A DNA stretch of 64,000 nt from Desmodus rotundus (Eukaryota > Chordata > Mammalia > Chiroptera > Phyllostomidae), in contig NC_071396.1 of the NCBI RefSeq assembly GCF_022682495.2, positions 19,279,735 to 19,343,734 of the forward strand, given 5' to 3'. The first letter of the stretch is position 1, and the number at the start of each line of letters is the position of its first letter. Shown one piece after another: positions 47,231 through 57,739 of the stretch. Below the pieces are notes generated by a model that was given only the letters and a program-made list of their open reading frames with translations, had not been told where the DNA came from and made no database searches. The translations under genes were made by a program, and so were the position numbers.

Positions 47231-47950
47231 ATATGTCCATGTAGTCATGAAATTATTATTTTAATGTATTCTGGTGAATAATTAATGTGAAATTATACAT
47301 ATACACATTAACTGTATCTTTTAAAACCTTGATTTTTAGAATCTAATTTTAAAGTCGAGTTATCTGAAGAATTTCCTAACCACCAAGTCTTCTAGTGTGT
47401 GATATATATGTTAATAGGACTCCCTTCTATGCACCTGTTACTTTATCTTTATTCTTTCTTCTGTTGCATGTACATGGTTACACATTTTTGTGTTCATTTG
47501 AAATCTTTTAAGCTAAATTTAATCTAATGTGTATACTTAATATCTATATTGTAAAATATTCTTGAACAAAATCAATACTCTGGTAGCTTGGTTAAAATAC
47601 TTTATAACTCAGATAATCAGAGAAAAGAATAGTCACAAGTAACATTACTTTGTGTCTTTTACAAATGTATTTTGAGGGTCAATTGTATACATTGTATATA
47701 GATATAAGTATCTGTATACAGATATGAAGTCTGTTTCATCCTCTGACGTTAACAAAATCAGGATTATCTATTATCTTCCATTCAACAGAAACAGAGACTT
47801 AACAACTCTATGACTTCTTTTGTCCATTAAAAAAAAAATGAGTCATTTTGAGATTAGTGGGTGAAAGCTGATGTATAAGTAAAAGTAGGTTTAGTTATAG
47901 GTAAAACTGTGAAACAGGCCAAGTTTGTTTGACTTTTCTTCCTCTTTGAG
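47231..47950. other. no gene or repeat recognised
   Basis: Strongly AT-rich, with many 'tata' motifs. No frame or repeat recognised. Confidence 0.4.
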
Positions 47951-47954
47951 TTCA

Positions 47955-48020
47955 CATAAATTCACCAAGATCTCCAGTGCCTTGCACAGTACCTAGCACA
48001 CAGTAGGTGCTCATAACATA
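47955..48020 (+). repeat. L2 LINE 3' terminus
   Basis: 'ccagtgccttgcacagtacc' and 'tagcacacagtaggtgctca' are the L2 3' terminal motif. Confidence 0.55.
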
Positions 48021-48402
48021 TAGCTGACCCTTGAACAACAGGGTTCGAACTGCGTGGGTCCACTTATGTAGGTAGACTTTTCCAATAAATATACAGTTGG
48101 CCCTCCCTATCCCTGGGTTTTGCATCTGCCGATTCAACCAAAGGTAGATGGAAAACAGTATTTTCCCTGCAGAGTTGGGAATCCATGGATGCAGAGAGCT
48201 GACTGTGCGCACTGTCCTACACCATTTTAAGGACTTGAGCATCTGTGAATTTTGGTATCTATGGAGGGTGGTCCTGGAACCAATGCCCTGCAGATTCCAA
48301 GGGCTGACTAGTTAAGTTTTAGGGGAGTCGAAAGTTACATAAGGAGTTTTGCCTATGCGGAGGGTTGCGACCCCTAACCCCTACTTGTTCAAGAGTCAAC
48401 TA
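48021..48402 (+). mobile_element. Tigger2-type DNA transposon, non-autonomous, split by MER2
   Basis: The left end 'tgacccttgaacaacagggt', 'tcgaactgcgtgggtccact' and the right end 'gcgacccctaacccctactt', 'gttcaagagtcaacta' are the inverted-repeat ends of Tigger2. The transposase is absent. The element is interrupted at 48094-48308. Tigger elements are pogo-like members of the Tc1/mariner group. Confidence 0.78.
48094..48308 (+). mobile_element. MER2-type element nested in Tigger2
   Basis: 'cagttggccctccctatccc', 'gcatctgccgattcaaccaa', then 'ggacttgagcatctgtgaat', 'ggtcctggaaccaatgccct' and 'gggctgac' match MER2 from end to end. TA dinucleotides lie at both edges ('aaata' before, 'ta' after), as expected for its pogo-type target. 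Younger than its Tigger2 host. Confidence 0.78.
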
Positions 48403-48623
48403 TATTTGTTAAACAACCGACAGTTTCTCTGGACATCTCTTTCACTCACTTGTTAGGGATTTCATATTGCAGGAGTGGAAATGTTTCCTTTCTTCCCTTG
48501 GCTGGTCTACTAATTAAATTGACATAAGACAGATTTAAACAAATTTAAAAGATAGAAAAAACAAATCTAATTTTGTATGTATTGGAACCTTATGAAAATA
48601 TGAGCCCCAAACGCAGGCAATTG

Positions 48624-48836
48624 CAGGGTGTCACACTCATTTTCACTGGGGGCCACATCAGCCTCGCAGTTGCCTTCAAACGGCCGAATATAATTTTAGG
48701 ACTGTGTAAATGTAACTACTCCTCAACAGTTAAGCTAGAGCTCAGTGCTGCCCTCGGGTAGAAACAAGGTACTGGGCCAGATAAAACAAGGTGGAGGGCC
48801 GGATTCCACCTTCAGGCCTTGTGTTTGCCACCTGTG
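48624..48836 (+). mobile_element. hAT-like non-autonomous DNA transposon
   Basis: Ends 'cagggtgtcacactcatttt' and, reversed, 'cacaggtggcaaacacaagg' form imperfect terminal inverted repeats. Inside are 'ggggccacatcagcctcgca' and 'gccgaatataattttaggac', which I recall from a hAT-type mammalian repeat. No transposase. I could not find a convincing 8-bp duplication, so the class is inferred. Confidence 0.5.
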
Positions 48837-49109
48837 AGCTAAGGAATGGAAAAGGGGCCTGGGATTCAAAAGCAGAGGAGGGCAATTGATAGGAAGATAA
48901 GAAGAGCAGATATTGGGTAATCCGGTGTTCACCCTAGTACAGGCGACCTATCTAAATTCTTTTAGGTAGTTAAAAGAGAGGTCAAAGTTCTTCCTAAATC
49001 TGCTGGGTCTTGATTATCTTCAGCTCAATATAATCCACATGCCAAAGTGGCATTTTGTGGGGTGGCACATTCTGTTCTTTGGGATGTTGCCCATTCCTGG
49101 AGTATTTGC

Positions 49110-49273
49110 ATTTTTTATTTTATCTATGGGGGGGTGGAGAGAGAGAGAGAGACTTCGATTTGCTGTTCAGTGCGTTCACTGTTGACCCTCTGTATGTGCC
49201 CTGCCCAGGGATGGAACCCACAGCCTTGGGGTATGGGGTCGACACTCTAACCAACTGAGTACCCGGCCAGAGC
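49110..49273 (-). mobile_element. tRNA-derived SINE, reverse orientation
   Basis: On the minus strand it begins 'gctctggccgggtactcagt' and 'tggttagagtgtcgacccca', with B box 'gggttccatccctgggcagg', then 'agtgaacgcactgaacagca' and a (TC)n tail, seen on the plus strand as 'gagagagagagagag'. It resembles the short SINE at 32837 more than classic Ves. The A-rich end is at the left side. Confidence 0.75.
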
Positions 49274-50049
49274 TGAGTGTTTTATTTTTAAACATTGCCA
49301 GAGGAAGTGGGCAACCTGTGCCCAAAGGTATGAACTTTCGAGTTCAGTGGGGACATGTGTCAAAGGGTGGGATTTTCCCAGAGGAGCCTCTTCAAAGAAC
49401 ATCACCGGACAATTATTACTCTGCTTGTCATTGAGTCAGATGGGAGTCGAAGCTATTAAAAGTTGCATTTGGTATACAGCCTTAGGATATAAAATTCCAA
49501 ATTATTTCTATTTCTTGATTCCTGTGCAAAAATTACTGGAGTTGTGGATTCTAAAGCAATTCCTGTCAATTTATAGACTATGTGCTTATAGTTTGCATTG
49601 CTAGGTAGACCTTGAATCCCGGACCCTCAGAGTTCAGGCTCTGTCCTACTACCTCGGACACCCCGCAGTGCTTGTCACAGGTCCTGGGTGGTGAGGAGAG
49701 GTTCCTCTAAAACGCCCAACTGCCCGCGGCCGCAGCCTGTCCAGCCGCGAGCTGGGACCAGCAGCCAATGTCAGCGATGCAGCCAGAAACAGGCTTGTAT
49801 TTAACCCACGGCTCCCACCCTCTGGAGGCGCCGCTATTTTAAGGCATATAACATTGACAGTGAGCGCTGCACCGAAATGTGTTGGGGAAGGCCAAGCTGA
49901 AAAATGCACCTTTGCGCCGAGCTAATTCCACAGTGGCTTCCTAAACCTCTTCACGATTCTTGAAACAAGCCCACCGTAACCCTTTACAAGGGACGCTGCC
50001 TCCCTCTCCCAACCCCTTCCCATATTTCTTAGATTCCCATGCTCTGGAC
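49274..50049. other. no gene recognised upstream of the CpG island
   Basis: AT-rich up to about 49640, then rising CpG content. A short tRNA-like 'gggattcaagg' on the minus strand near 49610 was not enough to call. No core promoter element identified in this section. Confidence 0.4.
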
Positions 50050-51260
50050 CAACACAGGGGACTAGCGGACAGTGCCCATGTCGCCTACTCCCGGCTCTAA
50101 CGCACACATTGCCACAGAGCTCTCGGAGCGGAAGGGCACAGAGCCAGCCACCCCGCCCCGCCCCTGGCCAGTCCTGGCTCCAGCCTCCTCCCTGCGGCTC
50201 GGCCCGCTCTCCTCCCTTCTCCATTGGCTAGACCCTCCCTCCTCCCTTCCCCATTGGGTCTACGCCTCACTTCTGCAACGGAGGAGCTGCCCAACCAGCG
50301 AGGGGCGGGGCGTGGGGCACAGGCAGAGCCAGCGCGCAAGCGCAAGCGGGCGGGTCTGGGCCCGGATGCGGGGGAGGGGACGGTGTTCCCGGTTTCCTGG
50401 GTTACCTGAGGGGGCGGGGGTGGGAGCTCCTGGCCCTGGAGGCGGTGGCGAGGACTCAGGATTCGCCCTGCGAGGAGAGCGCGCAGCGGAGGCGGTGGCA
50501 AGACCAGAGGTAAAGTGGCGCAGGCAGCGGACGATACTGGCGGAGGGCTGGGTCCCGGACCCTGTCCGCGGCCTGAAGGGAAGGCGATCGGGGTGGTGAC
50601 TGTGAGCCCGGGCTGGGGTCGCGGCCCGACGTCCCGGCCTGGGCTTCCTCTCCTGCCTGGGGCTCGGGACGCCTTCCAGCGGCCTTGGGCAGCCCGGAGC
50701 TGCAGCCGGAGCTTGGCGGCGCCGCACAGCCAGCGGTACTAACTTTATTTCCCTGCGCGGGGTCGGAGGTCGAGCATGCTGCTATCTGGACTGTATTGCC
50801 GATCGGGCGCCGCGGCACCCCTGCCCCAGCGGGGGCGCACTGGCTGGGTGAGGCGCCCCGGAGTCGACAGTTTCCGCGCCGCCACCCCTGGTTGCTCCTG
50901 GCGCCCCCGCCCCGCGGCTGCTCGCCCATCTGTCAAATCTCCCGCTCCTGCCTGTGACCTGCCTGGTCCGGGCGAGAGCCCTCCTGAGGGGCCTCTGGGA
51001 CGTCTGCAGTCTGTCCCGGGCGGGCTTCGCTGGAGCCCTGTAAGGGGGAGGGGGATTTAACTGATTTCCCCTTCGCCACCTGTGGGATCAGACTGGTGGG
51101 GAAGCCCGGGCGCCGCACGGCCTCCGCCGCGGAGGGGAGCAGCCCACAGGCTGTAGGAGACGCTTCCCCGCCGGATTCTCCCCGGGTTAAACCAAACAAA
51201 GCGTCGGCTGTGTGCTCTGCAGACCTTGCACGCCCGGTGACAGCGCCCGGCTCCATTCAG
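50050..51260 (+). promoter_or_regulatory. CpG-island promoter
   Basis: About 1.2 kb of GC- and CpG-dense sequence in an otherwise CpG-poor window. Inverted CCAAT boxes (ATTGG) lie at 50222 and 50253. GC boxes (Sp1-type) lie at about 50152-50164 (reverse), 50302-50311 and 50411-50420. There is no obvious TATA box, which is usual for a housekeeping-type promoter. CpG density persists about 750 bases past the proposed donor at 50510, arguing for plus-strand transcription. Bidirectional activity is possible. Confidence 0.85.
50330..50509 (+). other. putative non-coding first exon
   Basis: Downstream of the CCAAT and GC boxes, an exon could end in 'gcaagaccagag' followed by the donor 'gtaaag' at 50510. 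No well-placed ATG opens a frame with a recognisable product, so it would be 5' UTR. The start is unknown; the left edge is a guess based on core-promoter spacing. I do not recognise the gene. Long frames here, such as plus-strand 50072-50599 (175 codons), reflect high GC. Confidence 0.35.
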
Positions 51261-51621
51261 GCAGATCGGAAATTTGGGGGGAGTTGCATATACGTTGGTG
51301 TTGAACTCGGACCAGTGTCTCCTTGGATGTGGAAGTCAGCTCTCCTTTTCCCAGGGTTCACGGAGCAGACCGACACACCCAGAAACCTTAGCTAATAACC
51401 ATGCGGGCTCCGAGCGTTCATTTGATCGGCGTAGTTAGCGAATGCGGGGTTATCTGTTTTGCAGAGCTTTGCAAGGAGCCAGCAACTTTTTGCCCGATAC
51501 CTCTTGCTGTCATCCATGTTGTTACTGCAAAGATTGGGGAATTTGGACAAAAGGGGGCATAAGGAGAAAGTGAGTTACTATAGAATTTCATTTACATGAA
51601 AGCCATTTATAAACTATGAAA

Positions 51622-51638
51622 TTATATATATATATATA
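51622..51638. repeat. (TA)n microsatellite
   Basis: About eight TA units immediately before the antisense L2 remnant. Confidence 0.85.
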
Positions 51639-51639
51639 G

Positions 51640-52460
51640 TTGGTAAGTATTTATCGAGCGCCTACTGTGTGCCACACAGTTTTCTAAACAGATGAAAACC
51701 GCCCTCCTTCGTGGAGCTTCCATTCTACTGGGAGATAATAAATAATAAATGTGTGCTGTGTCCCGTGGTGTTAAGGACTGAAGACACAGAGCGGGGAAGA
51801 GGGTTGCAATTTTAACTGGAAGTAGCCACGGAAGACTTCCCGGAAAAGATGACATTTAAGCACGAGACTGGAAGGAAGGGAGAGGGTAGCCCGAGTACCT
51901 CTCTGGGGAAGAGTGTTCAGAGGGACAGGCACCCGCAGACGCTTCCAGGCGGCAGCGTGTGGGCACGTTTGAGGGGAGCAGAGAGGCTGGTGTGGCTTGG
52001 TGGGGCGAGCACCGTGCGAGCAGCAGAAGTGAAGTCAGGGGTGGCGCGGGCATGGGGAAGCAGACTGTGCCCGGCCAGTAGGCCTTTGTAAGGACTGGCC
52101 TTCCACTCAGACTCATCGCTTTGCATGGGGAAGGGGTGTAACACATTTGCTTTTTGAAAGGGTCCCTCTGGTGTTGGATGGAGAATAGACTTTTTTTTGG
52201 GGGGGTGGTGGTTGAGCAGGAGCAGAAGCAGGGACATCAGTCTGGGGACTCCTGCTTTAATCCAGGCCGGAGATGATGCAGAGTGCAGTTGGTGGAGTGG
52301 TTGGTTTCTGGATAAACCGAGGGTCGTAGAGTCAACAGCAGACTCCAGAACACCGGATTTTAGGCATGTCCTGCAGTGAGGTTCATGAGAGGGGCAGTTT
52401 GGTGGGAAGGAGGGTGGGAGTCGGTTAGGAGACCATAAAATGAGACATCCACATGGCGCT
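51640..52460 (-). repeat. L2 LINE remnant, antisense, long
   Basis: Starts 'tatttatcgagcgcctactg', 'tgccacacagttttctaaac', 'gtggagcttccattctactg', then 'ggttgcaattttaactggaa', 'acgtttgaggggagcagag' and, near the end, 'atgagacatccacatgg'. This is the reverse complement of L2 from 3' UTR into the reverse-transcriptase C-terminus. Antisense to the proposed transcript from 50.4 kb. Confidence 0.6.
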
Positions 52461-52964
52461 CATTCGTGGTAGACGTCCTGAGTCTGTAGGGCAGACACTT
52501 TTTACCTTATCTCGCCTACAGCAGCGGCTTAATATTTTCAGCCGCGTACCATGGGCTGCCAACTTTCATGCTTATATTCTGTTTGGCTCTTTTGGAACAA
52601 TCTAGTCATTCTTTCTACCAAATACAGTTTTTTGTTTTTATTTTCTTGCACTCAGGGTATCTGGTGGGTTCAGTTGTGGGGAAAGCCACACAGTCTAGAA
52701 TTTCAGAGTACCTTTTTAGTTTGCTGCTGTATTTAACTTGAACAACTTCATCTGATTAATTTTTTTTCTGAATTATGTTTAGATGCCTGACTTAAATTCA
52801 AGAATTTTTGTTAAGCCTCAGAAATCTTGTTATCAAATGTGGCTTCACTTAGCCATTTGTGAAATTATAATGGAAATGACCTGTATTTTTAATACTTTGC
52901 TAATAAGTCAGTAATATGCAGAGAGTATCCTAATTCTTCTGTTTCATTAAAGATGGCTTTAAAT
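52461..52964. other. no gene or repeat recognised
   Basis: AT-rich, intron-like. No frame above background and no repeat recognised. Confidence 0.4.
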
Positions 52965-53096
52965 AGTTTGACCCCCAATCAGGGCACGTACAATAATCTA
53001 CCAGTGAGAATAAGTGGAGCAACAAATGGATGTTTCTCTCTCTCTCTCCTTTTCTCTCTCTTCAAAAAAAAAGAAATCAATGGATAAATATTTTTA
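52965..53096 (+). mobile_element. Ves SINE, 5'-truncated, with target-site duplication
   Basis: Begins inside the B-box region ('acccccaatcagggcacgta'), then an 'aacaaatggatgtttctctc' segment and CT/A tails. The flanks 'aaagatggctttaaat' (52949-52964) and 'aaaagatggttttaaat' (53096-53112) are the duplication, so the head was missing on integration rather than deleted later. Confidence 0.88.
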
Positions 53097-53282
53097 AAAG
53101 ATGGTTTTAAATCAATGAGCTGTCTCATGTTAAATGGAAATCTTTTTTAAGTCAAATTATGCAGTATTTGGAGCAATAGAATTTGACCCATAAAACTTGT
53201 ATCAAACTGTATCAGACTCCTAGAATTTAAGATCTGCTCCTTACATTAAGAATCCAGGTAATAAGCTAACATATTTTAATTC

Positions 53283-53465
53283 ATTTTTAGAGCGAGAAAG
53301 AGGAAAGGAGAGAAAGAGGGAGGGAAAGAGAGAAACATAGATATGTTGTTTCACTTATTTATGCATTTATTGGTTCATTCTTGTATGTGCCCTGACTGGG
53401 GATAGAACGTGCAATGTTGGTGAATCGGGATGATGCCCTAATCAACTAAGCTACCAGGCCAGGGC
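53283..53465 (-). mobile_element. Ves-related SINE, reverse orientation
   Basis: Minus strand: 'gccctggcctggtagcttag', 'ttgattagggcatcatcccg', B box 'cgttctatccccagtcaggg', a middle segment and a CT tract (GA-rich on the plus strand at 53289-53335). It shares 'gcatcatcccg' with the copies at 32837 and 54819. Confidence 0.88.
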
Positions 53466-54190
53466 TAAGTTCATATTTTTAAATGTATTTTCAACCTAAA
53501 TATATCCTGAAAGCATATAAAAATCTGTCACATTAATAACTAATTATAAACTTATCTTGGAGTCGATGGGAACACTATATTCTGGTTGATACTACTTTCT
53601 TTCGCTGATACTTCTCACCAGTGCCTCTTAAGTCTCTTGGCCTAGGTTCATAGCAATTGAGGGTGACTTGATACATTTGGAAATTTTGAACCCTTTCCAG
53701 ATCTAACTGCTGGGAAGAAAAAAAAGAAAAATCTTATCTAATAATATGAAAGAGTAATGCTTAAAGTGTGATCATCTTAATTAAACAAGAAAGGAATCAA
53801 ACAAAGTAAAACATTGTTTCATTCCAATGTAATTCTTCGAAATTGAAACTCAGAATGGATGAGGAAACTAGAGCTTCTAGCTACTTTCAGTGAGGAGAAG
53901 CAAGAGATGAACGCTAAGGCAGAGGACCACACATCCTTGGACATGTTTGTGCAGTGCAACTACTGCCTCTCACCTTTAAAAGGTGAAGAGAGTGGCAGAT
54001 TTTTGCCATATTTTACATTTAAAAACAAGCTGAGGGGAGGTGAAGCCAGAAAATGTACATGGAACAACTTGACACTGACTGATTCCTGAAAAAATTATAG
54101 ACCAAATTGCCAAACAGATGCTTTGTGATTTGTGATTAGAAAAGAAAGTATTGATTACTAAGATCCAGAATGGTATTTTTAAGAACAAGT
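53466..54190. other. no gene or repeat recognised
   Basis: AT-rich intron-like sequence. A 76-codon plus-strand frame (53859-54089) has no recognised domain. Confidence 0.4.
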
Positions 54191-54418
54191 GATGTCCTAA
54201 CTGGTGTGGCTGCATTGGTTGAGCATCGTCCCGCAAACTAAAAGGTTGCCTATTTGATTCCCCGATTCCTCCGTCAGGGCCCATGCCTGGGCGGGGGCCA
54301 GGTTCCTGGGTGGGAGCCTGTCCGAGGCAACCGGTTGATGTTTCTCTCACCCATTGTTGTTTCTCTCCCTCTCTTCCTCCTTCCCTTCTCTCTAAAAATA
54401 AATAAAATCTTAAAAAAA
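54191..54418 (+). mobile_element. Ves SINE with target-site duplication
   Basis: 'gatgtcctaactggtgtggc' head (diverged at the first bases), 'gcatcgtcccgcaaactaaa', a B-box region with a small insertion, 'gaggcaaccggttgatgttt', CT tract, 'aaaaataaataaaatctta' tail. The flanks 'aagaacaagt' (54181-54190) and 'aagaacgagt' after the tail form a duplication. Confidence 0.94.
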
Positions 54419-54479
54419 AAGAACGAGTCATATTAAATTTAATTTCATGCTCACTTTGCCAAAGATCTAATAATATTAA

Positions 54480-54580
54480 ATAATCTCTGCGTGTACATCA
54501 CACATCCTACAGAGTGTGCTCCCATTTATTATTTCATTTAACCCTCACAACTTCCCTGTGCAGTAGGAGCCCTGGGAAGG
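54480..54580 (-). repeat. MIR fragment, reverse orientation
   Basis: 'ttattatttcatttaaccct', 'cacaacttccctgtgcagta' and 'ggagccctgggaagg' fit the reverse-complement MIR centre. Confidence 0.4.
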
Positions 54581-54818
54581 CAACAGGGGACAGATGGGGG
54601 AGATTTTAGGAAGGGCGTTCTTGGGTAGGGGGTAAAGGAGAGGATTCTCAGTTGTCTGGGTGAATGGTGATGCTAGTAATTGATCTTAATTTTAAAAATA
54701 CGTGTAGAGGAGTAGATTTGGAGATGTGAAATTCAACAGTTCCCATCAGTTTGGCTGTTTTATTTTCTTTGTTGGAAGTGAGTCAGGTATAATTAAATTT
54801 AAAAAATATATAGGTCTG

Positions 54819-55005
54819 GCCCTGGCTGGCGTGGCTTAGTGGGTTGAGCATCATCCTGCAAAGCCAAAGGTCTCTGGTTCGATTCCCAGTTGGGGTGTAT
54901 ACCTAAGTTTTGGGCCTGGTTCCTGTTTGGGGCATGTGCAGGAGGCAACCGGTTGATGTTTTTCTCCCTGTCTTTCTCCCTACCTTCCCCCTTCTCTCTA
55001 AAATA
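54819..55005 (+). mobile_element. Ves SINE
   Basis: 'gccctggctggcgtggctta', 'gagcatcatcctgcaaagcc', B box 'tggttcgattcccagttggg', 'ggaggcaaccggttgatgtt' and a CT tract. The A tail passes directly into a (TG)n run. Inserted within weakly L2-like sequence. Confidence 0.95.
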
Positions 55006-55042
55006 TGTGTGTGTGTGTGTGTGTGTGTGTATACACACACAC
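55006..55042. repeat. (TG)n(TA)(CA)n microsatellite at SINE tail
   Basis: About twelve TG units, a TA centre, then five CA units, giving a self-complementary tract. It probably arose from the SINE A-rich tail. Confidence 0.93.
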
Positions 55043-55079
55043 TCAAAAGAGAAGTTGGAATCAAATAAAGAATTCATTC

Positions 55080-55980
55080 AGTAAACCTATTCTTTCAAAC
55101 ATGTTTGATAAGGAAGGGAGGACGGTGAAGGGAAGCTTGAGTGGGGCAATGTGATCAGGGAAGTTTGTTGTTATTTAAAGGTAGAACAGTCAAGGACACT
55201 TTAGTGGACTGAGAGAAAGAAGCATTGAGAGGGAAAAGAAAATTAAAGTCACAAGGGTAAGAAGATAATCAGACATAATCTCAGAGGAAATGGAAGAGTT
55301 TGGAACATGAGTGCAGGGGAAAGGGTTACCTTGAAGAAGAGTGGAGCTGCGCCTTCCTGTTTAAAAAAGAGATGGAAATAGGGGGTGATACAGATATAGA
55401 TAAGTGTCCAGGATAGCATCCTGTGCTGAGATTGAGAAGGAAGCGCATGGGTTGGGGTATGTTAGAGGGGGAAAGAAAAGTTACCCTGTGATTGGAAAAG
55501 GGAGTTGACCAGGGACAAGTGACCTAATTGTTGAGTAGTGATAAACACCCTCGCAATCACCAATGTAGAAAGAGGTCAGTAAGAATGATTAAGCAATTTT
55601 CTCCAGCAGCTCCCTATTACAGTGCAGAAAGCAAATAGTTCTACTGAACCTGGATGGGGATTGGAAAGGAACGTATGCTGGAGAACTGGGTGGGGAGTGG
55701 TGTGAAGTTAAGGAGTTGAGGGTGGTCATAAGGCTGCTAATGGATGGGCTGAACCATAGATGTCCTGCTTGGTTAAGGAAGAAAGCTCAGCCAAGATGGG
55801 CTGACAAATGTTGAGAACGAAGAGGGTGAAGAGTCTCAATGAGTAGGCTGTAGGACTGGTGGAAGTAAAGGGGCACTAGAGCCGGGACAGTAAGCACTTG
55901 TGATGTGAGGGTCCTAATCTAAGATCCCAGCGGTGGAGCAACCACAGGTGACGTAAAGGCCAAATAATGACCAATGATGG
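55080..55980 (-). repeat. probable L2 LINE remnant, antisense
   Basis: A purine-rich run with many 'gggaag' and 'gagaaagaag' motifs, for example 'gagaaagaagcattgagagg', has the texture of antisense L2 ORF2 upstream of the catalytic region. Similar texture at about 54590-54800 may be the same element split by the SINE. Order-of-motif evidence only. Confidence 0.4.
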
Positions 55981-56029
55981 TAGTGGGAAGCCAAGATTAA
56001 TAGTGCTAATTACAGCAGTAATATTAATG

Positions 56030-56260
56030 AAAGCCAGTGTTTACTGAGTACTACATACTAGTCACTATACCAAATGCTTGCCATTGATCATCATACTTAT
56101 TTTTCACAACCATCCTTGAGGCACATGTCAGGATCTCCATCTTAGAAATGAGGAAACTGGGTCTCAGTGAGGTTAAGCAGCCTTCCCCAAGGCATAGCTA
56201 AGAAGTACCTGAGTGTTTCTAGCCTGCAAACCCTTATGCCCAGCTGTTAAACCAGGCTGG
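56030..56260 (-). repeat. MIR SINE, reverse orientation
   Basis: A nearly complete reverse MIR: 'tactagtcactataccaaat', 'ttttcacaaccatccttgag', 'atcttagaaatgaggaaact', 'cagtgaggttaagcagcctt', 'aagtacctgagtgtttctag'. Confidence 0.65.
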
Positions 56261-56815
56261 CCTTCTGCAGAGTAGGGCTTGCTGAAGAAGAGGAACTCCA
56301 GGAGTTCTAAATGCCAGTGTGTTGGACTTTCTTGTTTTTATGGTAAAAGGCCCCCAGAGTAACAGGTCACTCGTGGAGAGGAAGACAGGAGTTGTATGAC
56401 AAAGTTCTCAGTACATGGAGGTGATTGACTCAAAGGTCAGTAGGTAACAACGACAAATGTAGCTATAACATAGAGAGGGCCTTAACTGTGGATAAAATGG
56501 GGAATAATGATGCACAAGTCACGCTGGGAAAGCAGGATAATTGACTTGTCTTCCTGGCCTGGGATGGGAGTGTAGTGCTTTATTGAGAGGAAGAGATGAA
56601 GTGATCTTCCTGTGTGAAGGTAGAGGATATGGGGAAGTTTCGTAGCAACAGAACTAGGGTTCTTAAAGGTAGGATGTACGAAATCCAGGGAGGGGGGAGG
56701 GCTCACCTAGTTGTGTAGGAAAAATCCGAAAGGATTGATGGGGAGGTAGGGTGATTGTATAAATTATTGACTGAACAGGTGTTACTTTGAAAGTGAAAGG
56801 AATATTATTTAATAG
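56261..56815. other. no gene recognised
   Basis: Purine-rich on the plus strand and possibly more degraded L2. No confident family or frame. Confidence 0.35.
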
Positions 56816-56819
56816 TTAC

Positions 56820-57530
56820 CCTGGGGCAGGGCTGTTCTGGCAAATTGAGATGTTTAGTCATCTCAGTAATAGGTAACCAGGGAGCTATCACCTTGGAAAG
56901 GGGTTGTGCTGTTGAGAATGATTGAATTGAACTCCCGGGCACGAATGGAGTTTACTACTAGCCTAAGATGATTCTCTGCAGCCCCATGAGACTACCCTGA
57001 AATGCTGTGGGTACATCTTGTTCTCTAAGGGTCTGGAGACTTGAAGGAAGTTATGGGTTAATCTCTAGATAAAGATTTGGAAGGCATTAACATGTAGGTA
57101 GAACTTGAAACCTGAGACGTGGATGAGATGGTCAAAGGAGAACACAAAGAAGAGAAGTGAGGAAGAGGGGAGAATCCAGAGGCTCACCAGCATGAAGGGG
57201 GTGACAAGGAAGAATCCAGCCAAGAAGACTGAGCAGTAGTCGTCAGGGGTGGGAGGAGAACCAAGAGATTTGGAATTTCCCAAGTCCAGAGAGATGTAAG
57301 AATGATGAATAGTTTCATAGGTTCATGTTCCTCAGGGAGGTCAAACAAGATGAGGACGGGAACGTGTCCATTGGATTGGATTTGGCAGTTAGAAGGTTAT
57401 TGTTGATCTTGACCAAGTAGTTCCAGTGGAGTAGTGTGGGCAGAAGGCAGAGTGCGGAGAGAGGGGAGGTGAGAAGACCACTCCCAGTGCAGACCACCCT
57501 GAGTCATCTTGAAAGAGGAGGTGCCAACAG
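56820..57530 (-). repeat. L2 LINE reverse-transcriptase region, antisense relic
   Basis: On the minus strand a frame at 57283-57065 ends in FDHLIHVSGFKFYLHVNAFQ, which parallels the L2/CR1 block before and including YADDSQIY (here the catalytic DD is lost). Plus-strand 'ggaggtcaaacaagatgagg' and 'gtccattggattggatttgg' correspond to the upstream LSAAFDTVDH part. The polymerase is clearly dead. Confidence 0.62.
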
Positions 57531-57739
57531 GGTATATAAATGAGGGAGGACCCCCCTCAATGGAGTTATCATCTGTATGGCAGGTCTCTTGCAGGACAGG
57601 CTTCCCCTGTTAGGTGAGTGTTCTAGGATGCCATCTGTATCAGTGCACCAGCTGGTGGTGGTGTGAGAGGCTGTGTTCAGCTTCAGTGAATTTTAAGACT
57701 CTTTCAATGTGTTTGCCCATTTCAGGATGGTGATTTATG

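Noticed and set aside
49600..49660. tRNA-like sequence on the minus strand
   Set aside because: B-box resemblance only; no acceptor stem pairing or A box at the right distance.
50072..50599. 175-codon plus-strand frame and overlapping minus-strand frames in the CpG island
   Set aside because: High GC removes stop codons in all phases; the frames overlap on both strands and cross the proposed splice donor. No domain seen.
50776..51060. 94-codon plus-strand frame starting MLLSGLYCRSG
   Set aside because: Looks like a possible signal peptide at first, but it is Arg/Pro/Gly-rich CpG-island translation with no recognised homology or splice support.
51560..51650. Donor-like 'gtaagtat' near 51640 as an alternative exon end
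   Set aside because: It lies at the edge of an L2 remnant with no acceptor or conserved exon before it.
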